From positions 1-63,386 of the forward strand of contig CALHLC010000006.1 in assembly GCA_938034385.1 (NCBI GenBank): DNA of 63,386 bases, written 5' to 3'. Positions within the stretch are counted from its first letter, which is position 1. Each line of letters opens with the position of its first letter. This document shows positions 43,719 to 51,815 of the stretch, piece after piece. The translations under genes were made by a program, and so were the position numbers. Source of the stretch: an uncultured Bacteriovoracaceae bacterium (GTDB lineage: Bacteria; Bdellovibrionota; Bacteriovoracia; Bacteriovoracales; Bacteriovoracaceae). The notes under the pieces are model-generated. The model saw nothing but the letters and a program-made list of their open reading frames with translations. It made no database searches and had not been told where the DNA came from.

Positions 43719-45578
43719 CTACTCATTTTTTAATTTGATCATAAAGGTGGTTCCTTCACCAACTTCTGACTCTACTGTAATAGCACCTTCGTGCAACTCT
43801 ACAAAGTATTTTACCAAATAAAGTCCTAGTCCAGAACCCTTAATCTTATGAGTTTCATCATTTTTAACTCGATAAAATTTATCAAAGATATGCTCTAGCG
43901 ACTTTTTAGGGATTCCTTCTCCATTATCCTTAACACTTACATAGACCCATTGCTCATCATCTTCGGTCTTAATATCAATTTCACTACCATCTGGAGTATA
44001 CTTTATTGCATTTTCGATAATATTAGCCATTACTCTATGAATCAATTTCTCATCTACCTTGATGGGATAAAGTGGATCTAGACTTGTATTAATTTTAATA
44101 TTCTTAGCTGATCTTTCAAACTCTAGACCATCAACAACATCTTCAATCACTTGATTAATATCTTTAGAAATAAAGTTTAGCTTTAAATTTCTCGATTCTA
44201 TTTTTGTTAAGTCTAGAATTGAAGTAATAAATGAGTTGAGTTCTTTAGTAGAAGCTGTAATATCACCTACTAATTTTAATGGTTCCTCATCTTTCAATTT
44301 ATATTTTAATGTATCCGCTATCCCTTGAATTTTAGCAACTGGAGTCTTTAGGTCATGACTCATTAATGAGATGAAATTCTGCTTCAAATGTTCTACTTGC
44401 TTTAAAATTTTTGACTCTTCTTCGATAGCAAAACGAGTTTGGTACTCAGTCATTGCTTTTAAAGGAAACCAAACATATACAACTATAAAAAGACTAAGAA
44501 GGATATGTGCAATTTTGAACCACAAACCTCCAAAAGCAAAAAAGAGAAAAGATAATATTAACACTCCTACTAAGACAGCCAGTGAAATGAGTAACCCTCT
44601 GGTTGGATTAAATTTAGAAATCACCAAAGATAGAGTTAAAGCTAAAATAAGGGCCAAAAGATCAGTTAGAAAATCCGGTACTCTAAATAGAGTCTTTTCT
44701 TTGACTAATGAATTCACTATAGATGAATGAATCAAGATCTTAGGCACTTTCTTGTCTTTATCCAGTGATGTTAGTGAAAAGTCATCAGAGTTTGATAAAT
44801 AATTAGGTCCTATAATAACTACTTTATCTTTGAAATGTTGAGGTTTAAAATTTCCGTTTAAAACTTTATAAAAAGGCAAAGTTTCAAGGTGTTTAGAATC
44901 TCCTAAAAACTTTAACTTATGCCTGTAATGAGAAAAGACAGCATCAGCTTCTCCGTTATAAAATGATCCCCAAACCTCTTTAGCATTTAGTTTCTTTTGT
45001 CCATCAGACTCTCTTATTTTATTTGCTAACCACAAATGCAGAGAGTCTTCTCCAGATATATTCAGTATAGCTCTTCTATGAATTGAATCTTTAGCAAATA
45101 CTTCTCCATCAACGTGAACAAGAGCGGGTGAATATTCTAATCTTTTTAACTTATCTGGTGGGATCTGTTCTCCCCATAAATCAAGACTAGTTCCTAAGCG
45201 GAAAATTCCTCCTCGTAGTTTATACTGCTCTAAAAAATTAGAAAACTCCTCATAGTAAACTTGATCTTCATCAACACTTGGTTCATCAAAGTTCACTAGA
45301 TATATAACAGCTTTAGGTCCATCATCTATAATCTTCTTAATAAACTTCAAATGTGTTGCGTAAGAATAAGGGTAATATTCTCCTAAAATCTGATCGTTTG
45401 TTTCATCTAGGCCAATAAGACTATACTCAATTGTTGGCTTAGATTTTGGAGTAAGCTTAATCCAAAGGTCGTAAAAAATTGACTCGAAATTAGCAAAAGG
45501 AAACTGAATAAGAATTAATATGAATATGGCCGTGAAGAAAAATCGATAAAAGCCCTGAATATTTAACTTTTCTAACAT
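43719..45578 (-). CDS. CHASE2-domain sensor histidine kinase
   Basis: A 619-residue membrane sensor: one N-terminal helix, an extracytoplasmic CHASE2 domain (about 30-295), three further membrane helices (about 305-372), a HisKA domain with phosphoacceptor His in LMSHDLKTPVAKIQG (near 408) and an ATPase domain with NIIENAIKYTPDG, DNGEGIPKK and GSGLGLYLVKYF. It would phosphorylate the adjacent NtrC-type regulator. The ligand is unknown. It is the first gene of the operon that ends with lspA and lgt. Confidence 0.94.
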   Translation of the reverse strand: MLEKLNIQGFYRFFFTAIFILILIQFPFANFESIFYDLWIKLTPKSKPTIEYSLIGLDETNDQILGEYYPYSYATHLKFIKKIIDDGPKAVIYLVNFDEPSVDEDQVYYEEFSNFLEQYKLRGGIFRLGTSLDLWGEQIPPDKLKRLEYSPALVHVDGEVFAKDSIHRRAILNISGEDSLHLWLANKIRESDGQKKLNAKEVWGSFYNGEADAVFSHYRHKLKFLGDSKHLETLPFYKVLNGNFKPQHFKDKVVIIGPNYLSNSDDFSLTSLDKDKKVPKILIHSSIVNSLVKEKTLFRVPDFLTDLLALILALTLSLVISKFNPTRGLLISLAVLVGVLILSFLFFAFGGLWFKIAHILLSLFIVVYVWFPLKAMTEYQTRFAIEEESKILKQVEHLKQNFISLMSHDLKTPVAKIQGIADTLKYKLKDEEPLKLVGDITASTKELNSFITSILDLTKIESRNLKLNFISKDINQVIEDVVDGLEFERSAKNIKINTSLDPLYPIKVDEKLIHRVMANIIENAIKYTPDGSEIDIKTEDDEQWVYVSVKDNGEGIPKKSLEHIFDKFYRVKNDETHKIKGSGLGLYLVKYFVELHEGAITVESEVGEGTTFMIKLKNE

Positions 45579-45641
45579 ATCTTCCTGTTTTAACGCTGCG
45601 CTATTTTCACAGCTTCTTTACATATTACACATCTTACCTGA

Positions 45642-45670
45642 TTGCCATGGACTTTTATATTGTTTAGTAT
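45642..45670 (+). promoter_or_regulatory. sigma70-type promoter of the BFD-like gene
   Basis: TTGCCA (45642-45647) and TAGTAT (45665-45670) are exactly 17 bases apart; transcription would start near 45677, about 20 bases before the ATG, which has AGGGG upstream. Confidence 0.65.
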
Positions 45671-45697
45671 TAGAAACTTTATCAAGGGTTAGGGGTA

Positions 45698-45952
45698 ATG
45701 AACGAGAATGACCAAAACAGTCAAGAATGTTGCATCGCACAAGAAATTGATTCCTACAGGGATCTCCTTCATGTTGAGCCAGATAGACTATTTTGTGAAT
45801 GTAACCTTGTTTCAGTATCTGAAATCAAAGCAAAGCTCACAGGGGCCTGCGACTTTCCAGAGTTATTAGAAAACCTCTGTGTTGGGAGTGGATGTGGTAA
45901 TTGCTTAAAAAACGTAAATTTAGACGAACTATATAAGAAACTTAAGGGGTAA
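45698..45952 (+). CDS. BFD-like [2Fe-2S] protein
   Basis: An 84-residue protein whose cysteines fit the bacterioferritin-associated ferredoxin (Fer2_BFD) fold: C33 and C35 in FCECNLVSV, C66 and C69 in GSGCGNCLK, around a helix-turn-helix. It also has C11, C12, C51 and C61. BFD domains transfer electrons or recruit Fe-S clusters; no bacterioferritin gene is nearby. Three bases separate it from the Nfo-like gene, so the two are co-transcribed. Confidence 0.82.
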   Translation: MNENDQNSQECCIAQEIDSYRDLLHVEPDRLFCECNLVSVSEIKAKLTGACDFPELLENLCVGSGCGNCLKNVNLDELYKKLKG

Positions 45953-45955
45953 ACT

Positions 45956-46792
45956 ATGTCATTTGAAAGAATTCTTTTTGGAACCGCAGGAGTACCAACT
46001 TTTACTGAGAAGAAAAATTCTCCAGTTGAAGGCGTTATGAATATTCATAAATATGGTCTTGATTGTATGCAATTAGAATTTGCTCATGGTGTAAGAATGA
46101 AAGAAGAAGTTTCTTCTGCTTTAAGAAAAGTCTCTTATGAGTTAAACGTTCCACTAACTTCTCACGGTCCTTATTACATAAATTTAAATGCTAGAGAGCA
46201 AGATAAAATTGACTCTTCTGTTGAGAGAATTATTCAGACTGCAAAAATATCTGATATGTGTGGAGCAGAGTCTATGACTTTTCACGCTGCTTTTTATATG
46301 AAAGATTCTCCTTACGATGTTTTTGATCTTGTTGAAAAGAGTATGAATGTTATTGAAGAAAGACTTTCAAGGTTAGATATTGAAATTGAATTAAGACCAG
46401 AGCTAACTGGAAAAACTTCTCAGTTTGGATCTCTTGAAGAATTGTTAAACCTTTCAAAAAATATTGGTTCTTGTCAGCCTTGCTTAGACTTTTCTCATCT
46501 CTATGCTAGGACTGGAAAATATAATACTTATGAGGAATTCATTGAAGTTATTGAAACTGTTCAAAAAGAATTAGGTGAATTCTCTATTAACAATCTTCAC
46601 ATGCATATCTCTGGAATTTCTTCAAATTCTAAAGGTGACTTGAAGCATCTTAATCTTTCCGATTCTGATTTTAATTGGCAAGAACTATTGAGAGCACTTA
46701 AAGATAAAGACTGTAAAGGATATATGATCTGTAATAGTCCAAACCTTGAAGTAGATGCGAAAATGCTGAAAGATTATTATATGGCGTTATAG
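45956..46792 (+). CDS. endonuclease IV-like TIM-barrel protein
   Basis: A 278-residue AP-endonuclease-2/xylose-isomerase-type TIM barrel. Zinc ligands equivalent to those of Nfo appear in LTSHGPYY, TFHAAF, PELTGKT, CLDFSHLYA and LHMHISG, plus a D/H pair in GDLKHLNL. The last ligand, Glu261 in E. coli Nfo, falls in MICNSPNLE, where related proteins have an ESP motif; here the Glu is Asn. It may therefore be an altered AP endonuclease or a sugar-metabolising relative. Paired with a BFD-like Fe-S protein. Confidence 0.8.
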   Translation: MSFERILFGTAGVPTFTEKKNSPVEGVMNIHKYGLDCMQLEFAHGVRMKEEVSSALRKVSYELNVPLTSHGPYYINLNAREQDKIDSSVERIIQTAKISDMCGAESMTFHAAFYMKDSPYDVFDLVEKSMNVIEERLSRLDIEIELRPELTGKTSQFGSLEELLNLSKNIGSCQPCLDFSHLYARTGKYNTYEEFIEVIETVQKELGEFSINNLHMHISGISSNSKGDLKHLNLSDSDFNWQELLRALKDKDCKGYMICNSPNLEVDAKMLKDYYMAL

Positions 46793-46818
46793 TTCTTCAA
46801 CTAAGCTCAAAGCTAAAC

Positions 46819-47241
46819 TTACTTTAAAGGGTTACCCATATCGTGGTAAGTCTTGATGTGATCTATTTGATCGATCAACCAAGTTTCACCATTTGGAATC
46901 AAAGTTGCAATCTTTTTTGTTTCGGTATCAGATTGCTTTACTTTACCTTCATATTCTCCGTAAGAAACGTAATAAGTAATTTTGCAATTTATGTCAGTAC
47001 AATTTTTAGAAATTAGTTTAAATTTCTTTTTCTTAATATGATCAAGAGTATCATATTTTGTATCTCTCATTTCTTGAATAGATTCAAAATATTTATCACT
47101 TAAAAGGTTCTTTAAGTCTCCAACTTGTGTTCCCTTAAACCTGCTTTCAACAAATTTTTGTAAAACACCTTCAGGTGTCTTGATATTTTGTTTTCCTACA
47201 CATGCACTTAGAACAATGAGAGCCATTAATATTTTTTTCAT
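46819..47241 (-). CDS. small lipoprotein of unknown function
   Basis: A 140-residue lipoprotein (VLSACVG, lipidated C14). The mature part resembles an NTF2/cystatin-like fold: an N-terminal helix (TPEGVLQKFVESRFKG) followed by strands and a terminal GETWLIDQIDHI, as in DUF4878-type lipoproteins. No catalytic motif. AAAGG precedes the ATG. It lies 48 bases downstream of murU on the same strand. Confidence 0.75.
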   Translation of the reverse strand: MKKILMALIVLSACVGKQNIKTPEGVLQKFVESRFKGTQVGDLKNLLSDKYFESIQEMRDTKYDTLDHIKKKKFKLISKNCTDINCKITYYVSYGEYEGKVKQSDTETKKIATLIPNGETWLIDQIDHIKTYHDMGNPLK

Positions 47242-47289
47242 ATTTAACCTTTTTAAATTATAACTATCTTAACTATTTTTACCTAAAAT

Positions 47290-48033
47290 CTAAACTTTTA
47301 TCTCTGTGTAAAGATCTAAATCCAATAGAGCTTGTTTTAAATGAGTTTCTTCAGTTGTTAATAGCCTATAAATACTGCTGTGATAACGCTCCAATGTTCC
47401 AAAATCCCAATATTCTAGATTTTCCGAGTGGAGAACTCCAATATTATTCTCTTCAAAATTACAAATGGTTTTAAAAAAATCACTTTTCCCTGGAACTTTT
47501 TTAAGACTATTGAGTTTAATTAAAGAGAGTCCTGAATATGTTAAAAAATCATTTTGAGTAGACTTCTCTAAAGCTACGACTTTATTTTCCTTAACACATA
47601 CTTCCCTATAAGACTTATTATTAGTTCCAAATAAATTGAGACATGCATCTTGATTAATTACTTTCGAAGAAATCCTATCTAATAATCCATCGTCAAAACA
47701 TAAGACATCTACATTTGAGACTAATAAATTCCCTGAATAGTTTATGCCCTCCAATCGAGCAAGGTTATGAATCCCTCCGCCCACTCCTAAGAGTTCAGGC
47801 TCTTCCAAGATGTGAACATTTTTAAAATCTTTTAAATATTCGATTAGAATTTCTTTTTGGTGAAAGACATTTATATAAATGTCTTTTATTCCCTTCGATA
47901 ACCAGTACTTTATTTGAAATTCTAATAAAGTTGTCTTCCCAAGGGGCCATAATGGTTTCGGCAAAACCTCTCCAAGTTTTCCCATCCTTGTTCCTTTGCC
48001 TGCACTTAAAATCAGAACTCTCTCAATATTCAT
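47290..48033 (-). CDS. murU: MurU-like nucleotidyltransferase
   Basis: A 247-residue sugar-1-phosphate nucleotidyltransferase with the pyrophosphorylase signature LSAGKGTRMG and LPKPLWPLG. Directly downstream of an AmgK-like kinase it fits MurU, which makes UDP-MurNAc from MurNAc-1-phosphate and bypasses MurA/MurB in peptidoglycan recycling. The sugar specificity is inferred from context. Its start overlaps the kinase gene by 11 bases. Confidence 0.82.
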   Translation of the reverse strand: MNIERVLILSAGKGTRMGKLGEVLPKPLWPLGKTTLLEFQIKYWLSKGIKDIYINVFHQKEILIEYLKDFKNVHILEEPELLGVGGGIHNLARLEGINYSGNLLVSNVDVLCFDDGLLDRISSKVINQDACLNLFGTNNKSYREVCVKENKVVALEKSTQNDFLTYSGLSLIKLNSLKKVPGKSDFFKTICNFEENNIGVLHSENLEYWDFGTLERYHSSIYRLLTTEETHLKQALLDLDLYTEIKV

Positions 48034-48946
48034 CTCTTAGCCTTTGGAAAACAGGTTTTAAATCAGACAACTCATCTCTGTTTTCAATAATTTCTAATAT
48101 TTTACTCGCATTTGGTTTTATAAACTTTAAATAAAACGAATCGTTGTTTTTCAGGTAGAAGGATTTAAAGTTCCCAAAAGCTTTATATATTCTTTGAATA
48201 GTATATAAATCAAACTGTCTTAAGAAAGTACTCTCATCTAAATGTGTCTTTGCTCTTAAGAAATAATTCTTTTTGAAATCATCAATAATCTCTTGTGGTA
48301 ATTGAATGTAACAATCATTCGTAATAGAGACCAGATCATAAATACCATTACCCAACATTGAATCTTGAAAATCAATGATATAAATATCCCCATCCTCTAT
48401 GAGAATATTTCTTGAATGATAGTCTCTATGACAAATAACTTTATTATTCATAGAGAGCTCTTTAAGGATTACATTTTCTAATAGTTCATCATATTGCTCA
48501 AAACCTAGAGTAGTATGAGACAAAGAAAACTCATTTTTAAACCTTTGAATATCCAGGCTTTCATAAGACCTCTTTTCATCAATAGGAAGTGAGTGGATTT
48601 TCAAAAGAGACTCAAGTGAAGCCTCGTAGATAGCGGAAGTCATCTTCTTGTTTTTATGAACCTTCTCAAATATTGTTTCTTCAATTTTTTCTTGAATATT
48701 AAATCCATTTTCAAAGTGAAAAATCTTTGGAACTCTAATCCCAGCCTTTATGTACTCTTCATACCAATAATAATATAGTTCATTATGTTTTTTATTTTCT
48801 TTTTCATTTAGACAAGCAATCTTTTCAACTCCATTCATCAAAATTTTAAAATATTTCCTCGTTGAAATGTCTCCAGAAATTTCAAAAATTTCTTCATACT
48901 CAAATTCATTTTTATTCAAATAATGCTTTAGTTTGTCTATGCTCAC
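48023..48946 (-). CDS. amgK: AmgK-like anomeric sugar kinase
   Basis: A 307-residue aminoglycoside-phosphotransferase-fold kinase with the catalytic loop VICHRDYHSRNILI and the metal motif IIDFQDSMLG. In Pseudomonas and relatives AmgK phosphorylates MurNAc and GlcNAc at C1 for MurU. The start is GTG at 48946, overlapping the stop of the upstream lipoprotein gene as GTGA, with AGG five bases before it. N-terminal SGDISTRKYFKI fits the nucleotide-binding strand pair. Confidence 0.85.
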   Translation of the reverse strand: MSIDKLKHYLNKNEFEYEEIFEISGDISTRKYFKILMNGVEKIACLNEKENKKHNELYYYWYEEYIKAGIRVPKIFHFENGFNIQEKIEETIFEKVHKNKKMTSAIYEASLESLLKIHSLPIDEKRSYESLDIQRFKNEFSLSHTTLGFEQYDELLENVILKELSMNNKVICHRDYHSRNILIEDGDIYIIDFQDSMLGNGIYDLVSITNDCYIQLPQEIIDDFKKNYFLRAKTHLDESTFLRQFDLYTIQRIYKAFGNFKSFYLKNNDSFYLKFIKPNASKILEIIENRDELSDLKPVFQRLRDEY

Positions 48947-49695
48947 AACAACCTATCTTTTAATTTATAAAAATCTTTTGAAGAGTCTCTGCTTTCAATA
49001 ATTGTATCTCTTTTATTATAATTTTTAACTATAAACTCCCTTAAACCCTGCTCTTCCATGAAAAGTGTATACTTGTCTCCAACGAAAAATTCAAAATCTA
49101 TAAAATTTCGATTATGTATTTTTAGCCAAATTAAATAATTGTCCCCGTCCTTATTTAGCTTCTCACTAATATGATAGGCCCATTGGTGTAACTTTATTTT
49201 CTCTTCAACAGGCAATCTGGAAAAAGAAACCACTTCATTTAGTGAATAGCTTCCTTTAGGGTTAAGTGTATTTAAAGAGTAAATACTTTTTTCTATTCTA
49301 ATTAGTTCATAGGTTAAAAAGCTTTTTAACTGTGACTCATTTTCAATATACTTCCTTAATAGGCCTTTACTAAAAAACACTTTACCATCTGGGGAACTTA
49401 GATAAATTGGCTTCTTTGTATCAATTAAGTAGAAAGACAAGAACTCTCTTTGCTTTTTCTTAAAGAACTTGGGGTAAGAAAGAGTTATTTCATTTGATAA
49501 GCTTCTTAAGTATCTTGATAAAGAAGAAGAAACTTCTTGTACCTTAGAGTCTTTGACAAAATCATTAAAAATTAATCTATGGTGACTTTTGATTCTATCT
49601 TTTTTTTCCAAAGTAATTATTTTAGGAGTTTTAGAGCCTGAAATATTTTCTAGAAACGAACAAGAAATAAATATAAGAAATACCAAATTTTTCAT
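48943..49695 (-). CDS. degenerate M48 peptidase-like lipoprotein
   Basis: A 250-residue lipoprotein (LIFISC, lipidated C12). Residues about 100-140 read like the core of M48 metallopeptidases such as BepA/LoiP: VFFSKGLLRKYIENESQLKS followed by LTYELIRIEKS, but the HExxH zinc motif has become YELIR. A proteolytically dead chaperone-like or scaffolding role is possible. The ATG directly follows a nine-T run that belongs to a terminator hairpin, leaving no ribosome-binding site. First gene of an operon with amgK and murU. Confidence 0.75.
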   Translation of the reverse strand: MKNLVFLIFISCSFLENISGSKTPKIITLEKKDRIKSHHRLIFNDFVKDSKVQEVSSSLSRYLRSLSNEITLSYPKFFKKKQREFLSFYLIDTKKPIYLSSPDGKVFFSKGLLRKYIENESQLKSFLTYELIRIEKSIYSLNTLNPKGSYSLNEVVSFSRLPVEEKIKLHQWAYHISEKLNKDGDNYLIWLKIHNRNFIDFEFFVGDKYTLFMEEQGLREFIVKNYNKRDTIIESRDSSKDFYKLKDRLL

Positions 49696-49724
49696 AAAAA
49701 AAAAGCTATCATAAAGATAGCTTT
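49696..49724 (-). terminator. terminator of the LysM lipoprotein gene
   Basis: On the minus strand AAAGCTATC and GATAGCTTT form a nine-bp stem with a five-base loop (49702-49724), followed by nine Ts. The T run ends at the ATG of the next gene (49695). Confidence 0.8.
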
Positions 49725-49749
49725 CCCTGTTTATTATATTTCTAGATTA

Positions 49750-50928
49750 TTATAAATCTTCTGGAAAATCATCCTCTAATGAAAGGTCTGACTCTATTGC
49801 TTCATCTTCCATGAAGTCATCCGCCGGTGCTTCTGGTGCCGCCGGTGCTATTGCCGCTGGTGCCTGAGCTGCTGGCTCAACACTTGATAGTTCTCTTTGT
49901 GGAGCTGGAGCTTGTCCATTTTGATAGTAAAGAGTAAATCCAGCAAAAATAAGATTTGGATCTTTAATCATTTCTCTATTATTATTCCAAATTTCTTTCC
50001 ATCTATTTGTTGCTCCGTATACACTTTTTGAAATTAAGCCAAGAGTATCACCTCTTTGAATTAAATATGGAGTTCCTCTATTTCCAGGATTGAAACCTGC
50101 TCCTCTGTCACTATATCTTAATTGCATTCCATTACTTACTGATGTTCCTCCACCTAATGCTCCAGCATTGATAGCTGCGATTTCTTTCCATCTAGAGTAG
50201 TCACCATAAATCTTGTAAGCAACAAGCATTAATGTTTCATTGTTTTGAACTGTATAAACTCCATTAGCATCATTAGGAACTGCTACTGAAGAATAATCTG
50301 GTGATGCAGCTGGTGCATCATAAGACGCCGCTGGTAAATCAGACGTTGTATCAGCATAACTTTGTGTTTCCGTACTAGCTATCTCTGGACCTTCTGAAGA
50401 CATATCATCAGAAATTGCTACTTCCTCAGTTGGCTCATCAATTGCGATATCATCCATAGAGTCATCAGCAACTTCTACTGCTGGCTCTTCTCCTAGTAAG
50501 TCACCATCTTCTGGATCGTCTAATTCTAATTCATCTGAAGAATCATCTGCAATTTCTATATCTTCATCATCAGATTCAAATTCATCATCTATATCTTCAT
50601 CTGATGAGGAAGCAATCATGAACTCTCCATCAGGATCTGAAAACTCTTCATTGAATTCATCATCAATTCCATCTTCATCTATAGAGGCAACTACTTCACC
50701 TTCATCATCTAAGAATTCTTCGTCTTCTTCACCATCAGCAAAGTCTTCATCTTCTGAGTCTACGATTTCAACTTCTTCGTCTTCATCTAACTCTAGATCT
50801 CCATCATCTTCTTCACCATCAACTAATTCAATATCATCATCTTCATATTCGGAGATATCTTTATCTCCCTTCGAGCATGATACAAATACTAAAAAATTAA
50901 GAATCATTAGGTAGTTTAAAATTTTCAT
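49750..50928 (-). CDS. acidic lipoprotein with two LysM domains
   Basis: A 392-residue lipoprotein (VFVSC; start ATG 50928 with GAGGAAC upstream). Residues about 20-185 are extremely rich in Asp and Glu. Two LysM domains follow (VYTVQNNETLMLVAYKIYG and PYLIQRGDTLGLISKSVYG), which bind peptidoglycan or chitin-like glycans, and then an Ala/Pro-rich tail. The acidic segment may act as a spacer or bind calcium or cationic partners. Standalone gene with its own terminator. Confidence 0.88.
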   Translation of the reverse strand: MKILNYLMILNFLVFVSCSKGDKDISEYEDDDIELVDGEEDDGDLELDEDEEVEIVDSEDEDFADGEEDEEFLDDEGEVVASIDEDGIDDEFNEEFSDPDGEFMIASSSDEDIDDEFESDDEDIEIADDSSDELELDDPEDGDLLGEEPAVEVADDSMDDIAIDEPTEEVAISDDMSSEGPEIASTETQSYADTTSDLPAASYDAPAASPDYSSVAVPNDANGVYTVQNNETLMLVAYKIYGDYSRWKEIAAINAGALGGGTSVSNGMQLRYSDRGAGFNPGNRGTPYLIQRGDTLGLISKSVYGATNRWKEIWNNNREMIKDPNLIFAGFTLYYQNGQAPAPQRELSSVEPAAQAPAAIAPAAPEAPADDFMEDEAIESDLSLEDDFPEDL

Positions 50929-50964
50929 TTCGTTCCTCTTTAATAACGTAAGTCGTCCCACTTT

Positions 50965-50970
50965 ATTATA
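50965..50970 (-). promoter_or_regulatory. -10 element of the LysM lipoprotein gene
   Basis: A perfect TATAAT on the minus strand lies 37 bases upstream of the ATG. The -35 region at 17 bases is poor. Flanking AAGTC/GACTT half-sites form an inverted repeat that could be an operator. Confidence 0.45.
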
Positions 50971-51064
50971 AAATGACTTATGTCTTTTTCGAGCATGGAG
51001 GAAAAAATGTTCAGTCTGAATTAATTAAAGGAAAATTTTTCTTGAGAGTTTTAATGAGGAATTT

Positions 51065-51715
51065 TTAAAAACGGTAAAAAAGGTCCTGTTGGTCGACACA
51101 TTCAAAGATTTTTGAAACCAGCCTATCAAAATCGTTAGGATTTTCTAAGAAATCTAGATCATCCGTATCAACTATTAAATGCTTACCTTTATCATAATTA
51201 TCGAACCAATCATCGTAATATTGATTTAATCTTTTAAGATAATCAACTTCTATAGCACTTTCGTAATCTCTACCTCTAAGTTTAATTCTTTCTTGTAGCT
51301 TAGGTAGCGATCTTTTAAGAAAAATCATTAAGCTTGGATAGTTTAAATGCTCAGTCATTGAGTGGTATAAGTTTAAATAGTTTTCATAATCTCTTTTATC
51401 TAAATCGCCTTGTTCAAATAAAGCTCTTGCAAAAATATTAGCATCTTCATAAATAGATCTATCCTGAATTGCACTAAAACCTGAATTTTCAATATTCTTA
51501 TGTGTTTTAAATCTATGTGTCAGGAAATAAACTTGTAAGGCAAATGACCACCTACTCATATCTCCATAAAAATCTTTAAGGTAAGGGTTGTCTTGTACAG
51601 ACTCATAGAAAGGCTTAAAATCTAGCTTATTTGATAACATCTTAGTTAATGTTGTCTTTCCACTGCCTATATTTCCGGCCACGACAATGAATAATTGATT
51701 TGAAGATTTATGCAT
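51065..51715 (-). CDS. deoxynucleoside kinase
   Basis: A 216-residue dNK-family kinase for salvage of deoxynucleosides. It shows the P-loop GNIGSGKT (14-21), the catalytic Glu in FYESVQDNPY, the DRSIYED motif and the lid RGRDYE. Specificity (dA/dG or dC/T) cannot be fixed. AGAAGAA lies seven bases before the ATG. Standalone gene; for a predator it would help reuse prey DNA, which is inference. Confidence 0.92.
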   Translation of the reverse strand: MHKSSNQLFIVVAGNIGSGKTTLTKMLSNKLDFKPFYESVQDNPYLKDFYGDMSRWSFALQVYFLTHRFKTHKNIENSGFSAIQDRSIYEDANIFARALFEQGDLDKRDYENYLNLYHSMTEHLNYPSLMIFLKRSLPKLQERIKLRGRDYESAIEVDYLKRLNQYYDDWFDNYDKGKHLIVDTDDLDFLENPNDFDRLVSKIFECVDQQDLFYRF

Positions 51716-51815
51716 AAAAAAATTTCTTCTATACGTGAATAAAAGTCAAAAACCATTGTCTTACTTTTTCAATCAGGTAAGTTTACTGACCATCTATTCT
51801 TATTTAAGATAGATT

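Noticed and set aside
45579-45697. Sigma54 promoter ahead of the kinase-regulator-lspA-lgt operon
   Set aside because: TGGCA occurs on the minus strand but no GC-containing -12 element lies at the required distance.
50618-50914. Serine-rich open frame on the plus strand
   Set aside because: It is the complement of the Asp/Glu-rich arm of the LysM lipoprotein; GAT/GAA codons read backwards give serine codons. No ribosome-binding site or composition of its own.
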